Shown: piece by piece, positions 24,784 through 33,960 of the stretch | Position numbering within the stretch: position 1 is the stretch's first letter | Layout of the letters: every line of letters begins with the position of its first letter | Source of the DNA: Aliiroseovarius sp. S1123 | GTDB lineage: Bacteria > Pseudomonadota > Alphaproteobacteria > Rhodobacterales > Rhodobacteraceae | Reading direction: 5' to 3' | Length of the DNA stretch: 64,000 bases | NCBI RefSeq assembly: GCF_023015885.1 | Contig: NZ_JALKBE010000002.1 | Coordinates: 372,001-436,000 of the forward strand | Program-made: the position numbers and the translations under genes | The notes under the pieces: model-generated | Database searches by the model: none | Told to the model about the DNA's origin: nothing | What the model saw: only the letters and a program-made list of their open reading frames with translations

Positions 24784-25951
24784 GGCACAACACGCCCCCG
24801 CGCGGGGCTTTCCCGAGTCCGAGTTCGCCACCCGCACCGCAAAGGCGCAGGCCCTGATGGCGCAGCAGGGTCTGGACGGGATGCTTCTGCTGACCGAACC
24901 CGAGGTCCGCTATTTCAGCGGCTTTCACACGCTGTTCTGGCAAAGCCCCACGCGGCCGTGGTTCCTGTTTGTCCCGGCCCAGGGCAAGCCCATCGCGATC
25001 ATCCCTGAAATCGGCGCGGAACTGATGCGCCAAACATGGATCGACGACATTCGGACATGGAGCGCCCCGGCCCCCACTGATGACGGGATCAGCCTGCTGA
25101 CCGAGCTTCTGTCTCCGCTGTCCGCATCCGGTGGTCGCTTGGGGATGCTGAAAGGGCATGAAACCAACCTACGCATGCCCTTGGGCGACTATGAACGGCT
25201 TATGGGTGCGCTGCCCGGCCTTCAGATCGACGACGCAACCGGACTGGTCCGTGCTCTGCGCATGGTCAAATCCGAGGCCGAGATCGAAAAGCTGTCCCAT
25301 ATCTGCGCCATCGGCTCGCGCACATTCGACGCGGTGCCGAAAATCGCACATGAAGGGATGCCCTTCGAAGACCTGTTCCGTCAGTTCCGGCGCGAGGCGC
25401 TATCGCAAGGGGCCGACGATGTGCCCTATTTGGTCGGCGGCGCGGATCAGGGAGGCTATCACGACGTGATCTCGCCGCCCTCACCCCGCCCCCTGCAGCG
25501 CGGGGACGTCTTCATGCTGGACACCGGTGCGACTTGGGACGGGTATTACTGTGATTTCGACCGCAACTGGGCCGTGGGTCAGGCCGATGATGCTTCGCAC
25601 CGTGCCTATGACGTGCTGTGGCGCGCGACCGAGGCCGGGATCGCCGCCGCCCGTCCCGGCACCACCTGCCGCGAGCTGTTCCACGCCATGCAATCCGTGA
25701 TCGCCGAACTGGATGATCAGGGCGGAGATGTCGGGCGGCTGGGGCACGGGCTGGGGATGCAGCTGACCGAATGGCCGTCAAATGCCGCGTTTGACAACAC
25801 GGTGATTGAAGAAAACATGGTGCTGACGCTGGAGCCCTCGCTTTCCTATGGCGATGGGCGCATCATGGTGCACGAGGAAAACATCGTCGTGCGTGCAGAT
25901 GGGGCGCAGCTTTTGACCAACCGCGCGGCACCCGAATTGCCGGTGATCTGA
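24776..25951 (+). CDS. M24-family hydrolase (Xaa-Pro peptidase / ectoine-hydrolase-like)
   Basis: A 391-residue creatinase/aminopeptidase-P-fold protein: N-terminal creatinase-like domain (about 1-155) and C-terminal pita-bread domain. All five metal-ligand positions appear present: D in MLDTGAT, D in YCDFDRNW, H in GHGLGMQLTEWP, E in LTLEPSL and E in VHEENIVV. Length and fold are shared by Xaa-Pro peptidases and by DoeA/EutD ectoine hydrolase. The context (deacylase, diamino acid lyase, Lrp regulator, racemase-like enzyme) favours a small-molecule C-N hydrolase. The ATG at 24776 overlaps dpaL by 8 bases. Confidence 0.88.
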   Translation: MSKAQHAPARGFPESEFATRTAKAQALMAQQGLDGMLLLTEPEVRYFSGFHTLFWQSPTRPWFLFVPAQGKPIAIIPEIGAELMRQTWIDDIRTWSAPAPTDDGISLLTELLSPLSASGGRLGMLKGHETNLRMPLGDYERLMGALPGLQIDDATGLVRALRMVKSEAEIEKLSHICAIGSRTFDAVPKIAHEGMPFEDLFRQFRREALSQGADDVPYLVGGADQGGYHDVISPPSPRPLQRGDVFMLDTGATWDGYYCDFDRNWAVGQADDASHRAYDVLWRATEAGIAAARPGTTCRELFHAMQSVIAELDDQGGDVGRLGHGLGMQLTEWPSNAAFDNTVIEENMVLTLEPSLSYGDGRIMVHEENIVVRADGAQLLTNRAAPELPVI

Positions 25952-25958
25952 GGGCCAC

Positions 25959-26729
25959 ATGCTGAAGCTTGAGTTTGACACGGACGGAGGGATCGGGACG
26001 CGCGCCAATCTGGGCATGATCGTTCTGGAAACCGACGAAACGCTGGAAAGCGAATTTGCCCGGATGGCGGATTTTGAGGGCGTCGCGCGCTATCACAGCC
26101 GCATCCCGATGGTCAGCGAAATTCGCGCCGACACGCTGGCGCGAATGCTGGATGACATGCCGGCTTCGGCGAAATTATTCCCATCCTCGCTGAAGTTTGA
26201 CGTGATTGGTTATGGCTGCACCTCGGCCTCGACCGTGATCGGGTCAGACAATGTCGCGTCCGCCATTCAGACGATCCGCCCCGAGGCGAAAGTGACCGAT
26301 CCGCTGGCGGCCCTTATCGCGGCAAGCACGTCCCTAGGCGCGAAAAACCTTGGCTTCATAACGCCTTACATCCCTGAAGTCTCACTGAAGATGCGCGAAA
26401 AGCTCGAGGATGCGGGGTTTCACATCACCGCCGGAGGATCGTTCGAGGAAGGCGACGATCGCGTGGTCGCACGGATCACCGAGGGCGCGATCCAAAAGGC
26501 CGCGCATCAGGTCGCATCGGCCGCGCCTGCTGACGCCCCTTGCGACGCCTTGGTGATTTCCTGCACCAATCTGCGTTGCCTGAACATCATACCGCAGCTA
26601 GAGGCCGAACTGGGCATCCCGGTTCTGTCCAGCAACACAGCCTTGGTCTGGCACATGCTGCGTCTGGCCGGAATCGAGGATGAGATGCCCGAAATCTGCC
26701 GTCTGTTCGGCACGCAGCTTTCGACCTGA
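25959..26729 (+). CDS. Asp/Glu racemase / maleate isomerase-like protein (EutA-like)
   Basis: A 256-residue protein of the Asp/Glu/hydantoin racemase superfamily, closest in pattern to maleate cis-trans isomerase, arylmalonate decarboxylase and EutA. Both catalytic cysteines are present: C87 in GYGCTSAS and C202 in ISCTNLRC. Such enzymes invert a stereocentre, isomerise a double bond or decarboxylate. It is the last gene of the operon, 7 bases after the M24 gene; 120 bases then separate it from tamA. EutA-like proteins occur in hydroxyectoine catabolism clusters. Confidence 0.87.
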   Translation: MLKLEFDTDGGIGTRANLGMIVLETDETLESEFARMADFEGVARYHSRIPMVSEIRADTLARMLDDMPASAKLFPSSLKFDVIGYGCTSASTVIGSDNVASAIQTIRPEAKVTDPLAALIAASTSLGAKNLGFITPYIPEVSLKMREKLEDAGFHITAGGSFEEGDDRVVARITEGAIQKAAHQVASAAPADAPCDALVISCTNLRCLNIIPQLEAELGIPVLSSNTALVWHMLRLAGIEDEMPEICRLFGTQLST

Positions 26730-26849
26730 CGCCCCTACCGCGTGCACGGCGGAAAGCTGCCGACCCCGTGTTTCCGGTGGTGCTTCGCCCAGCGACGGGC
26801 TAGGCTTTGGGCCATTGGGGATATTGTGCTGCTCACAAGGGAACTGGGT

Positions 26850-28658
26850 TTGAGAACGTTGACTTTCGCGCCGCTGTGGCGACGGATCTGCCTTCCCGTC
26901 GCGCTGACGATTTTGGGGCAATCTGCATTGGCGCTCGACACGGTCCAGATCACGGTTCTTGGCGGCGATAGTGACCTGGAACGGGCCCTCAAGGCCGCCT
27001 CTCTTGTGCAAACTGCTAAAAACGATGGCGAGGTCGACCCCCGCGACGTGATGGCCGCAGCGCTGGCAGAATATGGCCGCCTGACGGAAGTGCTCTATGC
27101 CAACGGCTATTATGGCGGCGTCATTCGCATCCGCGTCGACGGGCGCGAGGCCGGGCGCATCCCCGTGTTCAACTTGCCCTCTCAGATCAGCACAATCGAG
27201 ATCACAGTGGATCCCGGCGCCCCCTTCACCTTTGGCACGGCACGGGTGGCCCCCGTGCCCCCCGGCACCAAGCTACCAGACGGGTTTCGCACCGGCGCGC
27301 TTGCAGAAAGCACGCAAATCCAAGCGGCTGCAGATACCGCCCATCTGGCGTGGCGGCAAGCAGGCCACCCCAAGGCCGATCTGACCCGTCAGAGCATCAC
27401 CGCAGACCATACGGACCACACCCTGTCGGCGGATTTGCAATTCTCGCCCGGACCGAAAGCCCGGTTTGGCCGCATGACACAGACGACAGACAGTACTGTG
27501 CGGGCCGAACGCGTTGCCCGAATTGCGGGATTTCCGACCGGTCAAGCCTACTCGCCCGAGGCACTAGACAAGGTTGCCAACCGCCTGCGCCGTACCGGTG
27601 CGTTTTCCTCGGTTTCACTGACCGAAGCAAAGACGCTCACCCCCGATGACACGCTGGACGTAGGACTTGCCTTAGCCGATGAAAAGCCGCGCCGCTTTGG
27701 CGTTGGGGCGGAACTGTCGTCGCTCGAGGGCATCGGTCTGTCTGCCTATTGGATGCATCGGAACCTATTTGGCGGGGCGGAACGTTTCCGCGTCGAGGGC
27801 GAGATCACAGGAATTGGCGGTCAGCAAGGCGGTGTCGACTATCGCCTTGGTGCGCGACTGGAACAGCCCGCAACCTTTGGTCCCGACACAACCGCATTCG
27901 GCTATGCTAAAGCCGCCTATGAGGACGAGCCCGCCTATATATCGCGCAGCATCGATCTGGGCGCAGGCATGACGCGGATCTTTTCAGACACCCTGTCCGG
28001 CGAACTTGGCGTGGGGCTGCATTATTCAGACATCACGGACGTGTTTGGGGATCGGGACTTTTTCCAGCTGACCCTGCCAATTGGTCTGACGTGGGACCGA
28101 CGCAATGACCTGCTGGACGCCACATCAGGTACATTCCTGCGCGCCGAGGTGACACCGTTCCTATCCCTCAATGGCGGCGACAGCGGGGCGCGTGCATTCG
28201 CAGATGCCCGTGCCTATCGCGGGTTGGGTGCAGGTGACCGCGTCGTGCTGGCGGGCCGTGTGCAGGCAGGCACGGTCTATTCCGACGATGTGCAAGACAT
28301 CCCCCCGGGGTATCTGTTCTTCTCGGGCGGCGGGAACTCGGTTCGCGGTCAGCCTTATCAATCCTTAGGCATTCCCGAGGGCATCGGCGGTCTGCGCGGC
28401 GGTCGGTCCTATCTGGCCGTATCGACCGAGCTGCGCGCGACGATCACCGACACAATTGGCCTTGTGGCCTTTGCAGATGCCGGCCACGTCAGCGATGACA
28501 GCCTGTTTGGTGGCGACGGCGCTTGGCACGCGGGCGCGGGGCTTGGGGTGCGCTATAAAACGCCCATCGGGCCGTTGCGTCTGGATGTGGCCGGACCGAT
28601 TTCCGGAGATACCGGCGACGGTGTACAAATCTACCTTGGTATTGGGCAGGCGTTCTGA
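26850..28658 (+). CDS. tamA: Translocation and assembly module outer membrane protein TamA
   Basis: Omp85-family outer membrane protein (602 aa from this start) that works with TamB in outer membrane biogenesis. After a signal peptide (LWRRICLPVALTILGQSALA) come POTRA-like domains (about 35-270) and a C-terminal 16-strand barrel with the Omp85 motif SVRGQPYQSLG and the terminal aromatic residue (GIGQAF). TTG at 26850 after AAGGGA is preferred because it gives a normal signal peptide; an in-frame GTG at 26826 after GGGGA is possible. Its stop shares one base with the tamB start. Confidence 0.92.
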   Translation: MRTLTFAPLWRRICLPVALTILGQSALALDTVQITVLGGDSDLERALKAASLVQTAKNDGEVDPRDVMAAALAEYGRLTEVLYANGYYGGVIRIRVDGREAGRIPVFNLPSQISTIEITVDPGAPFTFGTARVAPVPPGTKLPDGFRTGALAESTQIQAAADTAHLAWRQAGHPKADLTRQSITADHTDHTLSADLQFSPGPKARFGRMTQTTDSTVRAERVARIAGFPTGQAYSPEALDKVANRLRRTGAFSSVSLTEAKTLTPDDTLDVGLALADEKPRRFGVGAELSSLEGIGLSAYWMHRNLFGGAERFRVEGEITGIGGQQGGVDYRLGARLEQPATFGPDTTAFGYAKAAYEDEPAYISRSIDLGAGMTRIFSDTLSGELGVGLHYSDITDVFGDRDFFQLTLPIGLTWDRRNDLLDATSGTFLRAEVTPFLSLNGGDSGARAFADARAYRGLGAGDRVVLAGRVQAGTVYSDDVQDIPPGYLFFSGGGNSVRGQPYQSLGIPEGIGGLRGGRSYLAVSTELRATITDTIGLVAFADAGHVSDDSLFGGDGAWHAGAGLGVRYKTPIGPLRLDVAGPISGDTGDGVQIYLGIGQAF

Positions 28659-31600
28659 TGTGGATCCATCGTTTCCTTCTGACCCTGATTGCCGCGCTTT
28701 CTCTGCCCCTGGCGGCCCTATCACAAAACGCTGGCCCTGCGTCTGCGGATGACCGCGGCTATCTTCAGGCCTTTTTGGAAGACAACCTGTCCGACACCGG
28801 GCGCGAGATTAAAATCATCGGCTTTCAAGGCGCCTTCAGCTCTCAGGCCACCGTCGACGAGATTACCGTCGCAGATGGCGAGGGAATTTGGCTGTCCTTA
28901 CGCGGTCTTACCCTGACATGGACACGCAGCGCGCTGTTGACCGGGAACGTAAAGATCGACGCACTTGAGGCCGAGGAGATCACGCTCTCACGTCGCCCGA
29001 TCCCGGATCCCTCGCTGCCCGCGCCTGAAGCGACGGGCTTTGCCCTGCCCGAGTTACCAGTGTCGCTGAACATCGGCACAATCCGTGCGGCGCGGGTCCA
29101 CCTTGGCGAGGGTGTGATCGGAGAAGCCGCCGAAATCGCGCTTCAGGGATCAGCCGCGTTGGAAGCGGGTGACGGGAATGCCGATTTGACCATCAACCGG
29201 CTGGACGGCCCAAAAGGCGCGTTAGAGCTTAAAGGCAGCTACAACAACACCGATCGTATCCTGTCGCTGTTTCTGTCGCTTCAGGAAAACACGGGCGGGA
29301 TGGCGGCCACCCTGCTGGGCATTCCCAACCAGCCGGCCCTTGACCTGACGCTTGACGGGACCGGCCCCCTGTCGGATTTCGAAGCACAGATCGCATTGGC
29401 AACCGAAGGCGAACCACGGCTAACTGGCCATGTCCGCCTGACAGAAAGCGCAGTGGCCTCGGCGCAGCCTGACACCCCTACATTCGACCGCCAGTATGCG
29501 TTGGATCTGTCCGGAGACATCTCGCCGCTGCTCCATCCCGATTTCAAAGGCTTTTTCGGGGATGCCGTTGATGTCACCACACGCGCGTCGCAGCTTTCTG
29601 ATGGGTCGATCCGCGTTGACACGCTGTCAGTGCAATCCAATTCTCTGGACCTGAAGGGGGATCTGATGCTGGCGCCGGGAGGATGGCCGGAACGCATCGC
29701 CCTCAACGGTCGCATTGCGTCTCCTGATGGTGCTCCGGTCCACCTGCCCCTGTCCGGTCCGCGCACGATGGTGTCGTCCGCACATCTGACCATCGCCTAT
29801 GATGCCGCGACCGGAGAGCTCTGGACTGCACGGGCCGCTCTTGCTGACCTCACGCAGGGCGACTTGATCATTGACGCCGCCACGTTGTCCGGATCGGGAC
29901 AGCTGCGTGCGGGTGCCGAAGGGGCGGCCCCCCTATTCGATGGCGCAGTGCGGTTCGACGTAAAAAATATCCAGCCGACACGCCCAGAGTTCGCCGCCGC
30001 AATCGGCACGGATTTGACCGGTGCATTGCAGTTCAACTGGCAAAGCGACGATGTCTTGGCGATTTCGAACCTGAAACTGGCAGGCGACGACTATGACCTG
30101 ACGGGTGACCTGACCCTGACTGACTTTGCCGACGGTGTCATCGCCCGCAGCAATGGCTTGCGCCTAGACGCACGCGATCTGTCGCAGTTCTCGGGACTTG
30201 CAGCTACGCCCCTGTTGGGTCGCGTGACGCTTGATCTGACAGGCGAAAGCAACCTTCTGGGCGGTGCGTTTGATTTGCGCCTAAACGGGCGTGGTGCGGG
30301 TTTGGGCGTGAACCAACCACAACTGGACGCGGTCATCGGAGGGAAAAGCATTCTGGCGCTGCACGCCGTTCGCGACATGACTGGTACGCGGATCAAGGCG
30401 TTGGATCTGGAAACCGAGAAGGCGCAGATTTCGGCCTCGGCGGATCTGAAAACCAAAGAATCCGCTGCGGAACTCTCGCTGAACCTGCCCGACGCCAGCG
30501 CAGTTGATCCGAAGCTCAACGGCCCTGCCCGCCTGACCGCATCCTTGCAGCAAACCGGTACAGATTGGCGGGTTGAAACGGATTTCACCGGTCCAGGAGG
30601 TGCATCCCTGCAGGGCGCGGCCCTTGTGCGCCTTGTGGATGGTGCAGCGGATCAGATAGATGGCACATTGCGCGGTGATATCACGCAGCTTGCCCCCTAT
30701 AGCGGCTTGGCGCAGCGCGCCCTGTCGGGCAGTTTGAACGTCGACACGGAAGGCCAGATGCGCCCCGAAACCGGTAACTTCACCCTGAAACTGGACGCAA
30801 AAGCAGCGTCGCTAGGGATCGGGATTGCACAGGTTGATGCGCTTCTGCGCGGGGACAGCACCTTGTCAATTGCGGCCCACCGCGAAGGCGACGCCCCCAT
30901 TCTTCTTGACCGCCTGACCCTGCGCAGCGATGCCGTGTCCGTGACCGCCGAAGGCGCACCTTCGGACAACGGAACACGCGTGACGTTCCAGTCACGCCTT
31001 GCTGACCTTGGCCTGATCGCGGATGGCATCTTGGGTCCTGCCGAAGCGCAAGGCAGCGCGGAACTGACGGATGAAACCTGGCGTGTCGCTATGAACGCAA
31101 CCGGCCCAGCTGGCGTGAACGCACGTGTGGACGGAACGGTCAGCGCCGATGGCACGCAGGCCAATCTGGCGCTATCGGGCACGGCACCTCTTGCGCTTGC
31201 CAACCAGATGATCCGCCCCCGTCTGGCCACGGGCACTGCAAATTATGACCTAGCGCTGCAGGGACCACTGGATCTTGCCTCGGTGTCGGGCACTATGACC
31301 ACGCAAAACGCGCGCATTGCCTTGCCGCGCCTGAAGCAAGCTATCGACATTAACAGCGGACGCGTCACCTTGGCTGGCGGGGTAGCAACGCTGGACATCC
31401 AAAGCTCGGTAGCCGCCGGAGGGCGAATTGCAGCTTCCGGCACGATCGGGATGGCCGCTCCTATGCAGGCGGATCTGTCGATCCAGCTGGATCAGCTGCG
31501 CCTGACAGACGGCGCGCTGTTTGAGACCATCGCGAATGGCAGTGCAGATTTGCGCGGGCCTTTACAAGGCGGGGCCACCCTGCGCGCTGTGATCGATCTG

Positions 31601-32446
31601 GGGCGCACGGAACTGCGCGTGCCCGAGGCCGCCCCCGGCACCCTGCCCGTCATGGAAGGCTTGAGACATGTGGGCGAACCGGCTGCCGTGCGTCAAACGC
31701 GGCAGTTCGCTGGTCTGATCGTGGAGCCGAGCACCTCTGCCACGGGGCGCCCCTATCCGCTAGACATCACGCTGAACGCGCCGGGGCAGGTCTTTGTGCG
31801 CGGGCGGGGTCTGGACGCCGAGCTGGGCGGCTCCCTGCGCGTGACCGGCACCAGTGCGGACGTTATTCCCCAAGGCGAATTCAGCTTGATCCGCGGGCGT
31901 CTGGACATGTTGGGCAAGCGTCTGACCCTGACCGAGGGCGACGTGAGCCTGCAAGGCGACTTCAACGCCTATCTGCGGTTCCTTGCAGAAGCCCGCGCCG
32001 AAGACACCGATATCAAAATCGGCGTTACCGGCCCGGTCTCGGAACCCGAGATCACCTTTACCTCGTCCCCCGAATTGCCCGAAGACGAGGTGCTGGCCCG
32101 CCTTCTGTTTGGTAAAGACATCACCCAGATCTCGGCCATTCAGGCGCTGCGACTGGCAGCCGCTGTGCGCACGCTGGCCGGTAAAGGCGGCGAAGGCGTG
32201 TTGGGACGTTTGCGTGGCAGTTTCGCACTGGATGATCTGGACGTGACCACAGACGAAACGGGCGCTGCCTCGGTCCGGGCCGGTAAATACATCTCGGAAA
32301 ACATCTATACGGACGTCACGGTCGGCGCGGATGGCACCGCCGAGGTTAATCTGAACCTGACTTTGTCCCCATCCCTGACCGCACGTGGATCCTTGGGATC
32401 AGATGGCGAAACAGGTTTGGGCGTCTACTTCGAACGCGATTACTGA
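28658..32446 (+). CDS. tamB: Translocation and assembly module inner membrane protein TamB
   Basis: A 1262-residue AsmA-like protein that spans the periplasm as a hydrophobic beta groove thought to carry phospholipids to the outer membrane. It has an N-terminal membrane anchor (FLLTLIAALSLPLAALS), a very long repetitive beta region, and a C-terminal DUF490/TamB domain (about 930-1262) with SLIRGRLDMLGKRLTL, SPELPEDEVLARLLFGK and terminal GLGVYFERDY. Start codon and tamA stop overlap as TGATG, so the partners are co-translated. Confidence 0.96.
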   Translation: MWIHRFLLTLIAALSLPLAALSQNAGPASADDRGYLQAFLEDNLSDTGREIKIIGFQGAFSSQATVDEITVADGEGIWLSLRGLTLTWTRSALLTGNVKIDALEAEEITLSRRPIPDPSLPAPEATGFALPELPVSLNIGTIRAARVHLGEGVIGEAAEIALQGSAALEAGDGNADLTINRLDGPKGALELKGSYNNTDRILSLFLSLQENTGGMAATLLGIPNQPALDLTLDGTGPLSDFEAQIALATEGEPRLTGHVRLTESAVASAQPDTPTFDRQYALDLSGDISPLLHPDFKGFFGDAVDVTTRASQLSDGSIRVDTLSVQSNSLDLKGDLMLAPGGWPERIALNGRIASPDGAPVHLPLSGPRTMVSSAHLTIAYDAATGELWTARAALADLTQGDLIIDAATLSGSGQLRAGAEGAAPLFDGAVRFDVKNIQPTRPEFAAAIGTDLTGALQFNWQSDDVLAISNLKLAGDDYDLTGDLTLTDFADGVIARSNGLRLDARDLSQFSGLAATPLLGRVTLDLTGESNLLGGAFDLRLNGRGAGLGVNQPQLDAVIGGKSILALHAVRDMTGTRIKALDLETEKAQISASADLKTKESAAELSLNLPDASAVDPKLNGPARLTASLQQTGTDWRVETDFTGPGGASLQGAALVRLVDGAADQIDGTLRGDITQLAPYSGLAQRALSGSLNVDTEGQMRPETGNFTLKLDAKAASLGIGIAQVDALLRGDSTLSIAAHREGDAPILLDRLTLRSDAVSVTAEGAPSDNGTRVTFQSRLADLGLIADGILGPAEAQGSAELTDETWRVAMNATGPAGVNARVDGTVSADGTQANLALSGTAPLALANQMIRPRLATGTANYDLALQGPLDLASVSGTMTTQNARIALPRLKQAIDINSGRVTLAGGVATLDIQSSVAAGGRIAASGTIGMAAPMQADLSIQLDQLRLTDGALFETIANGSADLRGPLQGGATLRAVIDLGRTELRVPEAAPGTLPVMEGLRHVGEPAAVRQTRQFAGLIVEPSTSATGRPYPLDITLNAPGQVFVRGRGLDAELGGSLRVTGTSADVIPQGEFSLIRGRLDMLGKRLTLTEGDVSLQGDFNAYLRFLAEARAEDTDIKIGVTGPVSEPEITFTSSPELPEDEVLARLLFGKDITQISAIQALRLAAAVRTLAGKGGEGVLGRLRGSFALDDLDVTTDETGAASVRAGKYISENIYTDVTVGADGTAEVNLNLTLSPSLTARGSLGSDGETGLGVYFERDY

Positions 32447-32696
32447 CCCTTAATTCCATTTAACCTCAACAGGTTGCCACACCATCTTCACAAATCGACC
32501 ACAGCCGTCACCATGTATGCGCGCGTCTTCCTCATGTCGCACCACAGCCACACCTTTTCACTTCGGAAACAATTTGTGTTCAATTATTTACGAATGTTGC
32601 GCGGCGATATGTTAACATGTGAAGGCCGAAAGGCTCCTGTGGGGAAAACTTGTGCGTCCATTTCGGCGCACGTCTAATGAGTAGCGGAGCAAGAAT

Positions 32697-32846
32697 ATGG
32701 CTAGGGAAAACACCGAAGAAAAGCATAAACCACCGTCTGGCGGCACGCGTTACGTGCATGTCAAGGCACCGCCCAAACGGGATCGCACCCGTACGGACGA
32801 GCCGAAAGAGCCAACGGTTCTATTTACCGATTGGGCCAGCATTTAA
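32697..32846 (+). CDS. Small 49-residue protein, unknown
   Basis: Short reading frame MARENTEEKHKPPSGG... ending FTDWASI, very rich in lysine, arginine, proline and glutamate, probably disordered and basic. GGAG eight bases before the ATG supports translation. The stop codon TAA overlaps a perfect palindrome (AAACTGTC-AG-GACAGTTT), as expected for a real 3' end. I have an unverified impression of similar short proteins ending in DWASI in Rhodobacteraceae. No function can be assigned. Confidence 0.6.
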   Translation: MARENTEEKHKPPSGGTRYVHVKAPPKRDRTRTDEPKEPTVLFTDWASI

Positions 32847-32862
32847 ACTGTCAGGACAGTTT
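32845..32862. repeat. AAACTGTC palindrome, copy 2
   Basis: AAACTGTC-AG-GACAGTTT, 8-base arms. The same arms (9 bases, 3-base loop) occur inside element copy A at 10571-10591. Here it overlaps the stop codon of the 49-residue gene and may act as a 3'-end hairpin; only three T follow. Confidence 0.65.
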
Positions 32863-32918
32863 CTGATCTGCGCATGATACGGGTTTAAGATTTTTTCTGT
32901 ACCGACTAACCTCGGCAC

Positions 32919-33254
32919 ATGAGCGATCCTGTATCATCCATCCGAAATCTTGGCGAAGCCTCAGACGCGGTCTATGCCCGCGCAGGCATCCATACGGCCG
33001 AAGAGCTGCGCACCCTCGGCCCGGACGAAGCCTATCGCCGCCTGCTGGCCACAGGCTCCCGCCCCCATTTCATCGCCTATTACGCCATGGTCATGGGCCT
33101 TCAGGGCCGCCCGTGGAATGACTGCAAGGGCAAAGAGAAGGACGCCCTGCGCGCACGGTTTGATGCGTTGAAGGCCGAAGCCGCTGCGAACAAGCCCCCC
33201 GAAGACAAAATGGAAACGATTTTGGATGAGATTGGGATTCGCCAGTCGTCATAA
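32919..33254 (+). CDS. TfoX C-terminal domain protein
   Basis: A 111-residue stand-alone TfoX/Sxy C-terminal domain: SIRNLGEASDAVYARAGIHT and ELRTLGPDEAYRRLLATG form the helix-hairpin-helix-like fold of this family. In gammaproteobacteria the domain is part of Sxy/TfoX, a CRP-dependent competence activator; here the N-terminal domain is missing, so that role should not be assumed. Single gene before a convergent-gap element. Confidence 0.87.
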   Translation: MSDPVSSIRNLGEASDAVYARAGIHTAEELRTLGPDEAYRRLLATGSRPHFIAYYAMVMGLQGRPWNDCKGKEKDALRARFDALKAEAAANKPPEDKMETILDEIGIRQSS

Positions 33255-33262
33255 GGTCTGGT

Positions 33263-33338
33263 GGCTCACGTTGTGAGCCTGAGGAGCTCTGCCCCTCGGC
33301 CTGCGGCCTCACCCCGAGGTATTTTTTGCAAGAGGAAA
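33263..33338 (+). repeat. Convergent-gap palindromic element, copy B
   Basis: GGCTCAC-GTT-GTGAGCC, then CTGAGGAGCTCTGCCCCTCGG and CCTGCGGCCTCACCCCGAGG, ending GTATTTTTTGCAAGAGGAAA. It fills the gap between the TfoX-domain gene and convergent ndk and abuts the ndk terminator. CCTCGG/CCGAGG and GGCC-TGC-GGCC are internal palindromes. Confidence 0.85.
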
Positions 33339-33340
33339 TA

Positions 33341-33375
33341 AAAAAGCCGCCCGAGTTTCCCCGAGCGGCCTTTTT
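33341..33375 (-). terminator. Rho-independent terminator of ndk
   Basis: On the minus strand GCCGCTCG pairs with CGGGCGGC (one U-G pair) across an 8-base loop and is followed by TTTTTT, 18 bases after the ndk stop. The complementary strand also ends in T, so it may work both ways. Confidence 0.88.
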
Positions 33376-33393
33376 GTCTTCTGGAAACGTGGC

Positions 33394-33816
33394 TTAGCCG
33401 ACCAGTTCCAGACCCGAGAAGAAGAATGCGATTTCTTCTGCGGCGGTTTCCGGGGCGTCCGAACCGTGGACCGAGTTTTCGCCGATCGACAGGGCGAACT
33501 CTTTACGGATGGTGCCTTCAGCAGCTTCGGCCGGGTTGGTTGCGCCCATAACTTCGCGGTTTTTCGCGATGGCGTCTTCGCCTTCCAGAACCTGAACAAC
33601 GATCGGCTCGGAGATCATGAATTCGCACAGTTCGCCAAAGAAGGGACGCTCGGCGTGTACACCATAGAACTGCTGGGCCTGTGCCAGGGTCAGTTGAATG
33701 CGCTTGGACGCAACGATGCGCAGGCCAGCTTCTTCGAACTTGGCGGCGATTTGACCGGTCAGGTTGCGCTTGGTTGCATCGGGTTTGATGATCGAGAATG
33801 TGCGTTGGATAGCCAT
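33394..33816 (-). CDS. ndk: Nucleoside diphosphate kinase
   Basis: A 140-residue NDP kinase that equalises nucleoside triphosphate pools by a phosphohistidine intermediate. The active histidine lies in [20 protein letters not shown], and the N-terminal [15 protein letters not shown] and [12 protein letters not shown] motifs are characteristic. The start is fixed by family length; the frame is open for 46 codons upstream. Single gene ending at a terminator. Confidence 0.97.
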   Translation of the reverse strand: MAIQRTFSIIKPDATKRNLTGQIAAKFEEAGLRIVASKRIQLTLAQAQQFYGVHAERPFFGELCEFMISEPIVVQVLEGEDAIAKNREVMGATNPAEAAEGTIRKEFALSIGENSVHGSDAPETAAEEIAFFFSGLELVG

Positions 33817-33960
33817 GATGGTCCCTTTTACGTTTAAGGCAACGGGACCCCTGCCCAATGACAGATCCCCGTGCGTATGTGATTTGCGCCCCCGTAACAT
33901 GGGATCGTCATTTTGAAAAGCGGCGATTGACGGGCTGGCGCGGGTCAGGCACATGGGGTC

